Below are positions 18,585 to 28,300 of a stretch of 64,000 nucleotides of DNA, in pieces. Origin of the DNA: Casimicrobium huifangae (GTDB taxonomy: Bacteria; Pseudomonadota; Gammaproteobacteria; Burkholderiales; Casimicrobiaceae). The notes under the pieces are model-generated. The model did not search any database. It had not been told where the DNA came from and saw only the letters and a list, made by a program, of their open reading frames with translations. The stretch is from assembly GCF_009746125.1 (NCBI RefSeq), contig NZ_CP041352.1:1453847-1517846 (forward strand), read 5' to 3'. The translations under genes were made by a program, and so were the position numbers. Position 1 is the stretch's first letter. Each line of letters starts with the position of its first letter.

Positions 18585-18613
18585 ACAGAGTCGTCCGGCG
18601 ACGACAAAATACA
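18585..18613 (-). promoter_or_regulatory. predicted ECF promoter P4 (TGTATTT-N16-CTCTGT)
   Basis: Minus strand: TGTATTT at 18607-18613 and CTCTGT at 18585-18590, spacer 16 bp. It lies in the 73-bp gap between the sigma-factor stop codon and the 183-aa gene, which places the 183-aa and CHAT genes under the motif but not the sigma gene itself. Confidence 0.78.
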
Positions 18614-18633
18614 TCGGCTGGCGCCAATTCATC

Positions 18634-19239
18634 TCAGGCCGCCAGCAGTTTGCGCAGCTTGCCAAGACAGCGGGCGCGGGTGGGGCCAACACTGCCGAGC
18701 GGCATGTCCAGCCGACGCGCCACCTCGTCGTAGGCGACGGCATCGTCGGCATCATGGTAAAGCAGCGTCAGCAGCGTGCGGCAGCGCTCGTCCATGCGTT
18801 CGAGTGCGTTGCGCACCTGGTTCTGGCTTTGCAGGGTGGCCAGCTGCTCGTCGGGTAGTGGCGAGTCGTCGGCGACGTCGTACGCCGGGCTGGCGGCGCC
18901 GTCATCGTCGTCGGCTGTCAGCGAGACGGTGCGCAAGCCACGCGAACGCTGCAGCAGGGCCTCGCGCTTGGCGGTGGTAACGATCCAGGCCTGCAGGCGA
19001 TCGGCCTGATTGAGTTGCGGCAGGTGAGTGAGCAGGCGGCTGAACACGGTCTGAAAGACGTCAGCGGCGGCGTGGTCATCGAGCCCGATGCGGCGAACGA
19101 TGGTGTAGACCAGCCGCTGGTAGCGCTGCACCAGGATTGTCCAGGCGGCACTTTCACCCCGGTTGCAGCGGGCGGCAAGGGCAGCGTCGCTCTCGGCGTC
19201 GAGAGAGTCCTTTGCCGCAGATTCATCAAGTTCGGTCAT
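18634..19239 (-). CDS. ECF-type RNA polymerase sigma factor
   Basis: Sigma-70 family protein of 201 residues with only regions 2 and 4. Region 2 spans about residues 30-95 (LVQRYQRLVYTIVRRIG, ADVFQTVFSRLL, LQAWIVTTAKREAL). Region 4 spans about 145-198 (ALERMDERCRTLLTLLYH, then the helix-turn-helix YDEVARRLDMPLGSVGPTRARCL). An acidic linker (ADDDDG) joins them. No anti-sigma factor with a membrane segment lies nearby. The next genes (183 aa, CHAT, subtilase, two secreted proteins) all run the same way and carry a shared promoter-like motif, so this is the natural candidate to read it. Palindromic element copy B lies 46 bp upstream. Confidence 0.9.
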   Translation of the reverse strand: MTELDESAAKDSLDAESDAALAARCNRGESAAWTILVQRYQRLVYTIVRRIGLDDHAAADVFQTVFSRLLTHLPQLNQADRLQAWIVTTAKREALLQRSRGLRTVSLTADDDDGAASPAYDVADDSPLPDEQLATLQSQNQVRNALERMDERCRTLLTLLYHDADDAVAYDEVARRLDMPLGSVGPTRARCLGKLRKLLAA

Positions 19240-19284
19240 TTGCCGAAAGCATAGCGTTCGCTTGACCGGCGCCTGTGGGTGAAC

Positions 19285-19401
19285 ATCTTTTTATGTAAAC
19301 CGTCGTCCACAATGGGCTTAATACGGAAAAATACCAATAGTCGACTTCAAGACATTCTTAGCCTTAAGCCCAACGCTAATGGTTGTTTTATCGAAAAGCT
19401 G
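19285..19401. repeat. 115-bp palindromic element, copy B
   Basis: T-tract 19288-19292, GGGCT 19314-19318, core AGTCGACT 19339-19346, AGCCC 19367-19371, AAAAGCTG 19394-19401; the core is flanked by 20 bp on both sides. It lies in the divergent gap between the sigma factor (minus) and the thioesterase (plus). Confidence 0.85.
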
Positions 19402-19434
19402 TACTCGGACTGCACGCCCGGCAAAAATTGATGG

Positions 19435-19848
19435 ATGCTTGCCTCCGAATCTCCCATCCCGCCGTTTGAACTGCCGCTGACCATCCAGTCGTCTGACATC
19501 GACGAACTGGGGCATGTCAACAACGTTGTCTACTTGGCGTGGGTGCAGGACGTTGCTATCGCGCACTGGAACTTTTTGACCACGCCGGAGCAGCGAACAC
19601 ACCATGTCTGGGTGGCGCTGCGACATGAAATTGACTATCTGGCCGAAGCGGTTCCGGGCGACGCTGTGTTGGCCCGCACCTGGACAGGAATGGCACGGGG
19701 CCTGCGCTATCCGCGCCATACGGAGATAATTCGGAGTGGCGACGGCAAGGTGCTGGCACGGGCGGTTACCCAATGGTGCCCGCTGGACCGCGCCAGCGGG
19801 CGGCCGAGCCGGCTGCCTGCCGAGATCGACGTCTGGTTCGGCAAATAG
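19435..19848 (+). CDS. acyl-CoA thioesterase, 4HBT hot-dog fold
   Basis: Hot-dog fold thioesterase of 137 residues of the 4-hydroxybenzoyl-CoA/YbgC type. The active-site stretch SSDIDELGHVNNVVYLAW near residues 18-35 carries the conserved Asp and the HVNN motif. It is expected to hydrolyse a small acyl-CoA in the cytoplasm; the acyl group cannot be told. It is divergent from the sigma factor, with palindromic element B between them. Confidence 0.87.
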   Translation: MLASESPIPPFELPLTIQSSDIDELGHVNNVVYLAWVQDVAIAHWNFLTTPEQRTHHVWVALRHEIDYLAEAVPGDAVLARTWTGMARGLRYPRHTEIIRSGDGKVLARAVTQWCPLDRASGRPSRLPAEIDVWFGK

Positions 19849-19933
19849 CGGCTGAATCGCGCGGGACAGCGATTGCGACGTCGCGACAACGGATGCACGG
19901 CAAAAAGAGAAAACGACGGACTTGGAGGATTGG

Positions 19934-21181
19934 ATGGTGAAGCGGCCCACGAGCCATAACGGCTCGCGAACGGTCTTGTTGTCTGACGCTTTGCGCCGTG
20001 GTGGACGCTGGAGCGGGGCGCTGGCGCTGGTGGCGCTCGCTGCGTTCGGCAAGCTTGCCCTGACGCTCGGCAGCGGTCATGCCAACGCCGCGCCAACCAC
20101 GCCGCCGTCGATGGCTGTGGCCACTGATGACAACGCGCCGCATCGACGGCCCGTGAAAGTGATCGCCCCGGAGCGCCTGAAGCTGAAAACCGCGCAAGGT
20201 GAAGTGCTGGTGCCCGCCTACAGCAGCGTTGCATTGGGCGACATGAAGGCGCAGCCGGGCATCCGCCGGGCGGTGATCGTGGTGCATGGCCGGTTGCGCG
20301 ATGCTGACCGTTATTTTGAGCTGGCCGGGAAGGCACTGAAAGCGAGCGGCGCGGAAGCCGAGACGCTGCTCATTGCACCGCAGATCATGACCACCGCCGA
20401 TGCTGCCCGTCACGACCTGCCGACGGCGGCTGCGCGCTGGAAGAACGAGACCTGGCTCGGCGGAGAACCGGCGAAGGGACCTTACCCGGTCAGCTCATTC
20501 GAAATTTTTGACAGCATTGCGGCGCTGCTGGCAGACCGCGCGCGCTTCCCCAATCTTGAGCGCATCGTGTTCGCCGCTCACTCCGGTGGTGCGCAACTGG
20601 TGCAACGCTACGCCGTGGTTGGTCGGGCTGATCAGGTCATCACCGCCGCTGGCCTGCACCCGGTGGCCGACGGGGCCGACAACGCTACGGCTGGCAAAGG
20701 CAGCATCCGGCTGCGCTATGTGGTCGCCAATCCGTCGTCGTACCTTTACTTTGATGCCCAGCGCCCGGTGAACCTCGCGCATTGTCGCGAACAGGATCGC
20801 TGGCGCTACGGGCTCACCGATCCGGTGCCTTACGTGACCGCCCAGGGCGATGCCCGCGCGTTTGAGGCGCGCTACTTCGGCCGGCGGGTGATTTACCTGC
20901 TCGGCGGCAATGACATTGACCCCAACCACAGCGCGCTGGACAAGAGTTGCGCCGGCGAGGCGCAGGGTGCTTTCCGCCTTGAACGCGGCAATAACTACTT
21001 CGCCCACCTGCAGCGGCGCGCCAAAGCGCAGAATCTGACGCTGCGTCACAGTCGCGTCGAGGTGCCCGGCGTCGGCCATGAGGCCGAACGCATGTTCAGT
21101 TCCGTTTGCGGCAAAGCAGCGCTGTTTGATACGGCGGGTTGCGACATGAAACCAGGCGAAGCGATGACTGCCCCGAAATAG
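19934..21181 (+). CDS. secreted or membrane-anchored alpha/beta hydrolase
   Basis: Protein of 415 residues with an Arg-rich N-terminus followed by a hydrophobic segment (ALALVALAAFGKLALTL), either a signal peptide or an anchor. The alpha/beta-hydrolase core has an oxyanion strand AVIVVHGRLRDADR near 115, the nucleophile elbow AAHSGGAQ near 220, and a late acid/His pair (GGNDIDPNH near 330, PGVGHEAERM near 380). ATG 19934 is chosen because GGAGG lies 5 bp upstream. Substrate unknown; it resembles hydrolases annotated as secreted esterases. Confidence 0.75.
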   Translation: MVKRPTSHNGSRTVLLSDALRRGGRWSGALALVALAAFGKLALTLGSGHANAAPTTPPSMAVATDDNAPHRRPVKVIAPERLKLKTAQGEVLVPAYSSVALGDMKAQPGIRRAVIVVHGRLRDADRYFELAGKALKASGAEAETLLIAPQIMTTADAARHDLPTAAARWKNETWLGGEPAKGPYPVSSFEIFDSIAALLADRARFPNLERIVFAAHSGGAQLVQRYAVVGRADQVITAAGLHPVADGADNATAGKGSIRLRYVVANPSSYLYFDAQRPVNLAHCREQDRWRYGLTDPVPYVTAQGDARAFEARYFGRRVIYLLGGNDIDPNHSALDKSCAGEAQGAFRLERGNNYFAHLQRRAKAQNLTLRHSRVEVPGVGHEAERMFSSVCGKAALFDTAGCDMKPGEAMTAPK

Positions 21182-21194
21182 GGCGTTGCGGTAG

Positions 21195-21707
21195 TTGGTT
21201 GTGCGTTCCCGTATCTACCTCAGGGTGCCGACGGCCGCTGATAGCAGCGAATTTCTGGCTGCTGTAGGCGCCAGTCGTACGCTGCACCAACCGTGGGTCA
21301 ACCCGCCGGCGGACCGCAAAGCCTTTAACGCATGGCTGGACCGCATGCAGCCGCCCGCGAATTACCCGTTTCTGGTGTGCCGGCGTGACAGCGACGCCAT
21401 CGCTGGCGTGATCAACGTGAGCAACGTCGTGCGCGGCGCCTTTCAGAGCGCCTACCTTGGCTACTATGGTTTTGCCGGGCACGAAGGGCAGGGCCTGATG
21501 CGTGACGGCCTGCGCGCCGTGATCAAGGTCGCGTTCGGCGAAATGGGGCTGCACCGGCTGGAGGCGAATATCCAGCCCGGCAACCTCGCTTCCATCGGCC
21601 TCGTCAAAGGCGCCGGCTTCCAGTGCGAAGGCTTCTCACCAAAATATCTCAAGATCGGTGGCCGCTGGCGCGACCACGAGCGGTGGGCGCTTCGCGCGCG
21701 CCCCTGA
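21195..21707 (+). CDS. GNAT acetyltransferase, RimJ/RimL type
   Basis: N-acetyltransferase of about 170 residues resembling the enzymes that acetylate ribosomal-protein N-termini. The N-terminal RSRIYLRVPTAADSSEFL, the central LGYYGFAGHEGQGLMRDGL acetyl-CoA loop near 88-106 and HRLEANIQPGNLASIGLVKG near 118-137 fit this class well. The start is uncertain: TTG 21195 or GTG 21201, neither with a strong ribosome-binding site. It converges on the transglutaminase operon with a 2-bp gap. Confidence 0.83.
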   Translation: MVVRSRIYLRVPTAADSSEFLAAVGASRTLHQPWVNPPADRKAFNAWLDRMQPPANYPFLVCRRDSDAIAGVINVSNVVRGAFQSAYLGYYGFAGHEGQGLMRDGLRAVIKVAFGEMGLHRLEANIQPGNLASIGLVKGAGFQCEGFSPKYLKIGGRWRDHERWALRARP

Positions 21708-21709
21708 GA

Positions 21710-22621
21710 TTACGACTTCGGTGGATCAACCGGAGCCACGGTTACGGCGACGGTCAGCTGCGGCGTGCCGCCACCGCGAATGACGCCGCGTAGCGGTGGC
21801 ACGTCGCCATAGTCGCGGCCATAGGCGAGCTTGACGTGGCTTTCGCCTGCGAGGCAATTGTTGGTCGGGTCGAAATCGAGCCAGCCGTCCTTCGGGCAGT
21901 ACACGCTGACCCAGGCGTGCGAGGCATCCGCCCCGATCAAGCGTGGTTTGCCCGGTGGCGGCTCGGTGAGCAGATAGCCGCTGACATAGCGCGCCGCCAG
22001 CCCGAGCGAGCGCAGCCCGGCAATCATCACCTGCGCATAGTCCTGACAGACGCCCTGCTTGAGGCCGAGCGCCGTTAACGGGGGCGTGTTGACATCAGTT
22101 GCTTCGGGTGAATACTTGAACTCCGTATGGATCCGCTGGCAGAGCGCCTTCGCCAGCGCGTAGACTGGCTGCGACTTGCCAGCGACAGCCGAGGCGTAAC
22201 GCGCAAAGTCAGCGTGGATCGGCGCCAGCGGTGACGGTTGCGCGAACTCCCGTGCCGCGTCATATTCCTGCCCGGCGGCGTATTGCATGTGTTCCGCGAC
22301 GGCCTCCCACGGCAGGCTGTCTGGCACCGCGACGCGGTCCAGCTTGCCGCTCAGTCCGGCTGCCAGGGCGTGGGTGATGACTTCGCTGTGGGCGACGACG
22401 CTCAGCTCGGCGTGGGCCACGGCCAGCTCAAAGTACACCCGTTCCTGACCATAGCTGTCGAGGCTCGGCGTGCGTACCTCCGGTTCCGGGTTGATGGCGA
22501 GCTCATGGCTGAGCAATTGCTGTGATGCCGACGCCAGCGGCCGCAGATGCGCGATGTGATGCGCCTGCTCGACGCTGCCAGCGTACTGATAACGGGTTTC
22601 GTGGGTGACGCTCAGCCGCAT
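21710..22621 (-). CDS. transglutaminase-like cysteine peptidase-fold protein
   Basis: Protein of 303 residues with an N-terminal bacterial transglutaminase beta domain (MRLSVTHETRYQYAGSVEQ) and a transglutaminase core. The triad is present: Cys in KQGVCQDYAQ near 185, His in DASHAWVSVY near 235, Asp in GWLDFDPTNN near 250. It is the last gene of the minus-strand cluster and starts 2 bp after the ATP-grasp/alpha-E gene stops. In such clusters it is predicted to hydrolyse or transfer an amide or isopeptide bond. An upstream in-frame extension is rejected because it would lie inside the preceding gene. Confidence 0.88.
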   Translation of the reverse strand: MRLSVTHETRYQYAGSVEQAHHIAHLRPLASASQQLLSHELAINPEPEVRTPSLDSYGQERVYFELAVAHAELSVVAHSEVITHALAAGLSGKLDRVAVPDSLPWEAVAEHMQYAAGQEYDAAREFAQPSPLAPIHADFARYASAVAGKSQPVYALAKALCQRIHTEFKYSPEATDVNTPPLTALGLKQGVCQDYAQVMIAGLRSLGLAARYVSGYLLTEPPPGKPRLIGADASHAWVSVYCPKDGWLDFDPTNNCLAGESHVKLAYGRDYGDVPPLRGVIRGGGTPQLTVAVTVAPVDPPKS

Positions 22622-22623
22622 GC

Positions 22624-25314
22624 CTACGCCCCTACCGCATGCGCCACGCCTTCGGCATGGCTGAAGTAGCGCTGCGACAGCGCGTCCGAAATCGCGCAGG
22701 CATCGCTCGCCACACCGCGCAGCATGGCCACCAGATCGTCCTTGTCGCTGCGTGCCGCCAGTGCGGCGATCTGAGCGGCCGGCCAGCGATGGGGCAGCTC
22801 GTGTGCCGAAAGCAGCGACGGCACCACGCCGGAAGGTGTGTCGCTCAGTTTCGCGATGCGGCTGGCCAGCGTTTGCGCGATCCACGCCAGCGAGCGCGGA
22901 TTGTCTCGGTTGAGCACCAGCAACTCCAGCAGCGCCTCAGGGTCGCGCCGCTGCAGATAACGTGAGCGGTAGGTGATGGTGCTGTCGAACAGGCTCAACA
23001 CCAGCGTGAAGCCGATATCGCTGTCCAGCGAGCGGGTGGCAAACGCTTCCGCCAGCGCGTCGGCCAGCGTCGCCATGCGCTCGACGTGGCGACCGATCGA
23101 TAGCAGACGCCAGCCATCATCGCGCGTCATGCGGTCGGTCTGGGCGCCGGTCATCGCCATCACGTTGACTGACAGGCGATCGAGGGCCCGCAGTGCCTGC
23201 TGCGTCGTGGCGATCGGCGCCTGCGGCGGCGTTGCTGCCGGCATCTGTTGCGTCATGCCCGGCATCGTCTGCTGCATCACCGCCGCCGGGCCGCTGGCCT
23301 TCAGCATGCTGTCGAATTCGTTGGCACTGGCGGCCACCAGCGACCACTGTTCAATGGCGAGCCGCTCGCGCACCGCGAACGCGGCGTGACGCAAAGACGT
23401 CAACGTCGCTGCCACACTGTAGGCACCAAGCCGGCCATCGCGGTCAGCGAGCGAGGCGATCAGCGCCCGCTCAAACACATGGGCCGCCTGCCGTGGTGAT
23501 GGCACCGCGCGGCTGATCAGGCCGTTGGTGAGGGCAAGGCGATGCAGCCACTCCAGCGTTTCCGGCGTTTCTTCCGCCTCGCTGGCAAGCGCCTCCAGCG
23601 TCACGCGTGCAAGGCGGGTCGCGTTTTCCAGCCGCTCGGTATAGCGGCCAAACCAGAACAGGTTTTCTGCTGCACGGCTGGAAACACCCAGCGGCGTACG
23701 GTGCGTCGAGATCGGCGTCAGCGTGGGTGACAGCGGCGTAGCGTCGTCGCTGCCGTGGCCGGTGATGACCCAGAAATCGGCCGAACTGCCACCTCGATAC
23801 ATCGAGACGACATCCTTGCCTTCGGGCGCGATGCGGGCGAGACCACCGGGCATCACGTGCCACCGACCAGGGCCGTTGGAAACGGCAAACACGCGCACCA
23901 TCGCCGCCCGCGAGGCGATCGGTGGCGACGAATGGGCGCCCTGCCAGCTTGGCGTGTGTGACAGCGGCAGAAAAGCCTGCGCCGCGAAGTCCTCCGGCCG
24001 CAGCGCAATGCGGCCAGCCCATTGCTCACGTTCACGCGCCGACAGCGACTTGCCGATCGCGGGCACAAAGCGGCGGCCGCGATCATTAAAAGTAGGCTTC
24101 AACACGTAGTCGCCAAGCTGCGGCATCAGGGTACGCAGCGCTGCCTTTTCGCCGCACCACCAGCTTGCGATCGACGGGATCGCAAGCGTCTCGCCGAGCA
24201 GCGATTCGCACAGCTTTGGCAGGAAGCCGAGAATCGCGGTTGACTCGAGAAATCCGGTGCCCGGCGCGTTGGCCAGCACCACGTTACCCGCGCGCCAGGC
24301 CTGCATCAGGCCCGGGATGCCGAGCGCGGAATCGGCGCGCAGCTCCAGCGGGTCGAGAAAATCGTCGTCGAGCCGGCGCAGGATGACATCGACTGCTTCC
24401 AGGCCGTTCAGGGTCTTCAGCCACACGCGCTGGTCGCGCACCACCAGATCGCCGCCTTCCACCAGCGTGATGCCGAGGTAGCGGGCGAGGTAGACGTGCT
24501 CAAAGTAGGTTTCGTTGTAGGGGCCTGGGGTCAACAGCACCATGCGGGCATCGTCGCCCGCCGGGCTGTGCGCCGTGAGGCTGGCCATCAGTGTCTGGTA
24601 GCTGGTGGCGAGCTTGTCGACGTGCAACGCGCGGAAGGCATCCGGGAACAGCCGCGACACGATCATGCGGTTCTCGAGCGCATAGCCCAGACCCGAGGGC
24701 GCCTGCGTGCGCTGCGACATCACCCACCAATTACCGTCCGGTCCGCGCGCGAGATCAAACGCTGCGACATGCAGGAAGGTCTGGCCACGGGGCACGATGC
24801 CGTGCACCGCGCGCAGGAAACCGGGGTGGCCGTGGATCAGTGCGGTCGGCAGCTTGCCGTCGCGAATGAGATCCTGCGGGCCGTAGACATCGGCGAGGAT
24901 GCGGTTGAGCAGGTTGGCGCGCTGCGCGACGCCGCGCTCTACCTGCAGCCACTCGGCCTCAGTCATGATCATCGGCAGCAGGTCAAGTGACCACGGCCGC
25001 GCCTGCCTGCCAGCGCTTTCCAGCGCGTCGGAGTAAAGGTTGTAGGTGACGCCGTTATCTTCGATTCTGCGCACCAGGCTGGCGTGCAACTCGTCGAGCT
25101 GGCTCAGCAGCGCTTCAGGCGTACGTTCCGCGGCCGGTAACGCCGCCATCGCCCGTTCGAGAAAGGTTTGCCAGACCGTGCGCGTGGCCTCGCCGTCGCG
25201 CAGTGCATCGAAGTGCCCAGCCGGTGCGCGGCGCGCCAGCGAGACAAGCGCGCTGACCGCTTGCGCGACACGATCACCGTCGTTCGCAGCATCGGCATCA
25301 AAGAGGGAAGACAT
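22624..25314 (-). CDS. circularly permuted ATP-grasp fused to alpha-E domain
   Basis: Protein of 896 residues combining two modules that are separate genes in many genomes. Residues 1 to about 560 are a type-2 circularly permuted ATP-grasp (NLLNRILADVYGPQDLIRDG near 130, GPYNETYFEHVYLARYLG near 265, VLKPTFNDRGRR near 405). From about 575 is the alpha-helical alpha-E domain (FWFGRYTERLENATRLARV, RYLQRRDPEALLELL). ATP-grasp enzymes form amide bonds, so with its transglutaminase neighbours the operon has been predicted in comparative genomics to make and remodel a peptide-like compound; the product is unknown. An Anbu proteasome-like gene, often linked to this set, is not in the window. Confidence 0.87.
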   Translation of the reverse strand: MSSLFDADAANDGDRVAQAVSALVSLARRAPAGHFDALRDGEATRTVWQTFLERAMAALPAAERTPEALLSQLDELHASLVRRIEDNGVTYNLYSDALESAGRQARPWSLDLLPMIMTEAEWLQVERGVAQRANLLNRILADVYGPQDLIRDGKLPTALIHGHPGFLRAVHGIVPRGQTFLHVAAFDLARGPDGNWWVMSQRTQAPSGLGYALENRMIVSRLFPDAFRALHVDKLATSYQTLMASLTAHSPAGDDARMVLLTPGPYNETYFEHVYLARYLGITLVEGGDLVVRDQRVWLKTLNGLEAVDVILRRLDDDFLDPLELRADSALGIPGLMQAWRAGNVVLANAPGTGFLESTAILGFLPKLCESLLGETLAIPSIASWWCGEKAALRTLMPQLGDYVLKPTFNDRGRRFVPAIGKSLSAREREQWAGRIALRPEDFAAQAFLPLSHTPSWQGAHSSPPIASRAAMVRVFAVSNGPGRWHVMPGGLARIAPEGKDVVSMYRGGSSADFWVITGHGSDDATPLSPTLTPISTHRTPLGVSSRAAENLFWFGRYTERLENATRLARVTLEALASEAEETPETLEWLHRLALTNGLISRAVPSPRQAAHVFERALIASLADRDGRLGAYSVAATLTSLRHAAFAVRERLAIEQWSLVAASANEFDSMLKASGPAAVMQQTMPGMTQQMPAATPPQAPIATTQQALRALDRLSVNVMAMTGAQTDRMTRDDGWRLLSIGRHVERMATLADALAEAFATRSLDSDIGFTLVLSLFDSTITYRSRYLQRRDPEALLELLVLNRDNPRSLAWIAQTLASRIAKLSDTPSGVVPSLLSAHELPHRWPAAQIAALAARSDKDDLVAMLRGVASDACAISDALSQRYFSHAEGVAHAVGA

Positions 25315-25379
25315 GAGCAGAGTGTAGCGGCGCTACGTCAATGCCAGTCGTCGCCTGTTCATTGCATGCCCGCGAGGTT

Positions 25380-28300
25380 CTAAGTCCGTCGCAAATCGAG
25401 CGTGAACGGATGCTCGTGATTGACCGTTGCCGGCGCCACCACCATCCGCCCTGGCGTGTGCCCCATGCGCAAAAAGCGCGACAACCGCCGCGATTCGGCC
25501 TCGTACGCGTTGATCGGGAACACGCTCGGGTTGGACCCGCCCGGATGCTGCACGTGGTACTGGCAGCCGCCGAGGCTCTTGTTCATCCAGGTGTCGACGA
25601 TATCGAAAGTGACTGGCGCATGCACCTGAATCGAGGGATGCAGCGCCGACGGCGGGCTCCAGGCCTTGTAGCGCACGCCGGCGACAAAGTGACCGACGGT
25701 GCCAGTCGGCTGCAGCGGCAGCGCCTGGCCGTTGGCCGTAACCACATAACGTGCATCGTTGAGCCCGGTCACGCTGACTTCGAGCCGCTCCAGCGACGAG
25801 TCGACATAGCGCACGGTGCCGCCGATCGCGCCTTCTTCGCCCATCACGTGCCAGGGCTCGAGCGCGCCGCGGATCGCGACCTCCATGCCGCGCACGGCGA
25901 TCTCGCCGAACAGCGGGAAGCGGAATTCAAAGTGCGGCGCGAACCACGCCGGGTCAAACTGATAGCCACCGTTCTCCGGCATCGCGAGGTCTTCCAGCAC
26001 GTCTTCGAAGTCCATGCGGATGAAGGTCGGCAGCATGAAGCGGTCGTGCAGCGCGGTGCCCCAGCGCGACAGTGAATGATGCTTGGGCTGCTTCCAGAAG
26101 CGGGCGACCAGTGCGCGCAGCAGCAGTTGCTGCACGATGCTCATGCGGGCGTGCGGCGGCATCTCGAAGGCGCGCAGCTCGAGCAGACCGAGCCGGCCGG
26201 TCGGACCATCGGGCGAGTACAGTTTGTCGATACAAAACTCGCTGCGATGCGTGTTGCCGGTAACGTCGATCAGGATGTTGCGCAGCGTACGGTCGACGAG
26301 CCAGGGCGGCATCTCGCAGCCGTAGATTTCGCGGTTCTTCTCGATCTGTGTGAGGGCTATTTCCAGTTCGTAGAGCTGGTCGTTGCGCGCCTCGTCAATG
26401 CGCGGTGCCTGCGAGGTGGCACCGATGAACAGGCCGCTGAACAGGTAGGACAGGCTCGGATGGTTGTGCCAGTAAGCGATCAGACTGCCGAGCAGCTCGG
26501 GCTTGCGCAGGAACGGCGAGTCGGCCGGCGTGGCGCCGCCCAGCACGAAGTGATTGCCGCCGCCGGTGCCGGTGTGGCGGCCATCCAGCGCGAATTTCTC
26601 GGCGCACAGGTGCTCCTCGAACGCGGCTTGGTACAGGAACTCGGTGTGCTCGACCAGCTCGGTCCAGTTGTAGGCCGGATGGATGTTCACCTCGATGACA
26701 CCGGGATCGGGCGTCACCTGCAGCAGCTTCAGGCGCGGGTCGCGCGGCGGCGGATAGCCTTCGAGCACGATCTTCACGTCGAGCGCTTCGGCGGTCGCCT
26801 CGACCGCGGTCAGCAGGTCGAGATAGTCTTCAAGCCAGGCGATCGGTGGCATGAAGATGTACAGGTTGCCCTCGCGCGCCTCGACGCACAGCGCAGTACG
26901 CGTGAGCCAGTGAGCCGACTGGAAGCGTTGCGGCAGCAGGGTGGCGGTGGCGGGGACGTAGCTGCGCTGCGCCGCCTTAGGCGTTGCATCTTTATCCGAC
27001 GCGTCACCGTCTATCCCCGTTCGTGGTGAGCTTGTCGAACCATGAACGTGAGTTCCAAATGCAGCCGATGATAGAGTGCCACCCGGTGGTTCGACAGGCT
27101 CACCACGAACGACCAATGAATCGCCACGCGCCGTCAAATCCGCGCCGCTCGGCAAGCCCTGCATCGCCACCGTCGCGGGAACATTCAACCCCCGCGCCAC
27201 CCCATACCGTTCCGCAAACGTCCGCGCCGCTGGCAGGTCGCCGCGCGCATCGAACGTGTCACGATCGATGAAGTACGGGTAGTCGCCTTCGGATGTCCAC
27301 GGCAGGCTGTCGAGCGGCAGGCGGTAGCCCATCGCGCTGTCGCCCGGGATCAGGTACATGCGCTCGTCGCGGAAGAACCACGGACCGGTCTGCCAGCGCG
27401 TGCCGCTGAGGCCGACGGCGCTACCCGGAGTGAGCGGCAGTACGTGACCGACGACATGCGTCAGGCCCTGATCGAACACCTTGCGCAGGCGGTCGCGCTC
27501 CAGCTCGTCTCCCAGACGCGCGTCGAACGGATCGACGTTGACCGGCAGGCGGCGCTCACGCCACAGGTAATACCAGGTGTCTTCGTAGCCTTCCTTGACG
27601 AACTCATCGGTCAGACCCAGTTTGCCCGCCAGCGTACGGATGAAGCGGCCGGAATCGGCATTGCTGTAACCACCCGGCTTGCGTTCGTCGGCGAACAGGT
27701 CCGGGTTGTGCCAGATCGGCTGACCATCCTTGCGCCAGAACACCGACAGCGCCCAGCGCGGCAGTTGCTCGCCGGGATACCACTTGCCCTGTCCGAAGTG
27801 CAGAAAGCCGCCGTCGCCGTACTGCGCGCGGAGCTTCTGCACCAGCGCATTGGCGTAACCGCGCTTGGTCGGACCGAGTGCGGCGGTGTTCCATTCGGCA
27901 GCGTCGCGATCTTTGTCAGCAACGAAAGTCGGTTCGCCGCCCATCGTCAGGCGCACGTCACCGGCGATCAGGTCACGATCAACCTTTTCGCCGAGGTCGA
28001 GGACCTGCTCCCATTGCGCCTCCGTGTACGGCTTGGTGACTCGCGGTGATTCATAGATGCGGGTGACCGCCATGTGGTGACTGAACTCCACCTCGGCCTT
28101 GTCCACGCCGCCTTCGATCGGCGCGGCCGACGACGGCTGCGGCGTGCAGGCGAGCGGGATATGGCCCTCGCCCGCGAGCAGGCCCGAGGTCGGGTCGAGC
28201 CCGATCCATCCGGCGCCCGGCAGGTAGACCTCGCACCAGGCGTGGAGGTCGGTGAAGTCGGCGCTGGGGCCGCTCGGGCCGTCGATCGCCTTGACGTCCG

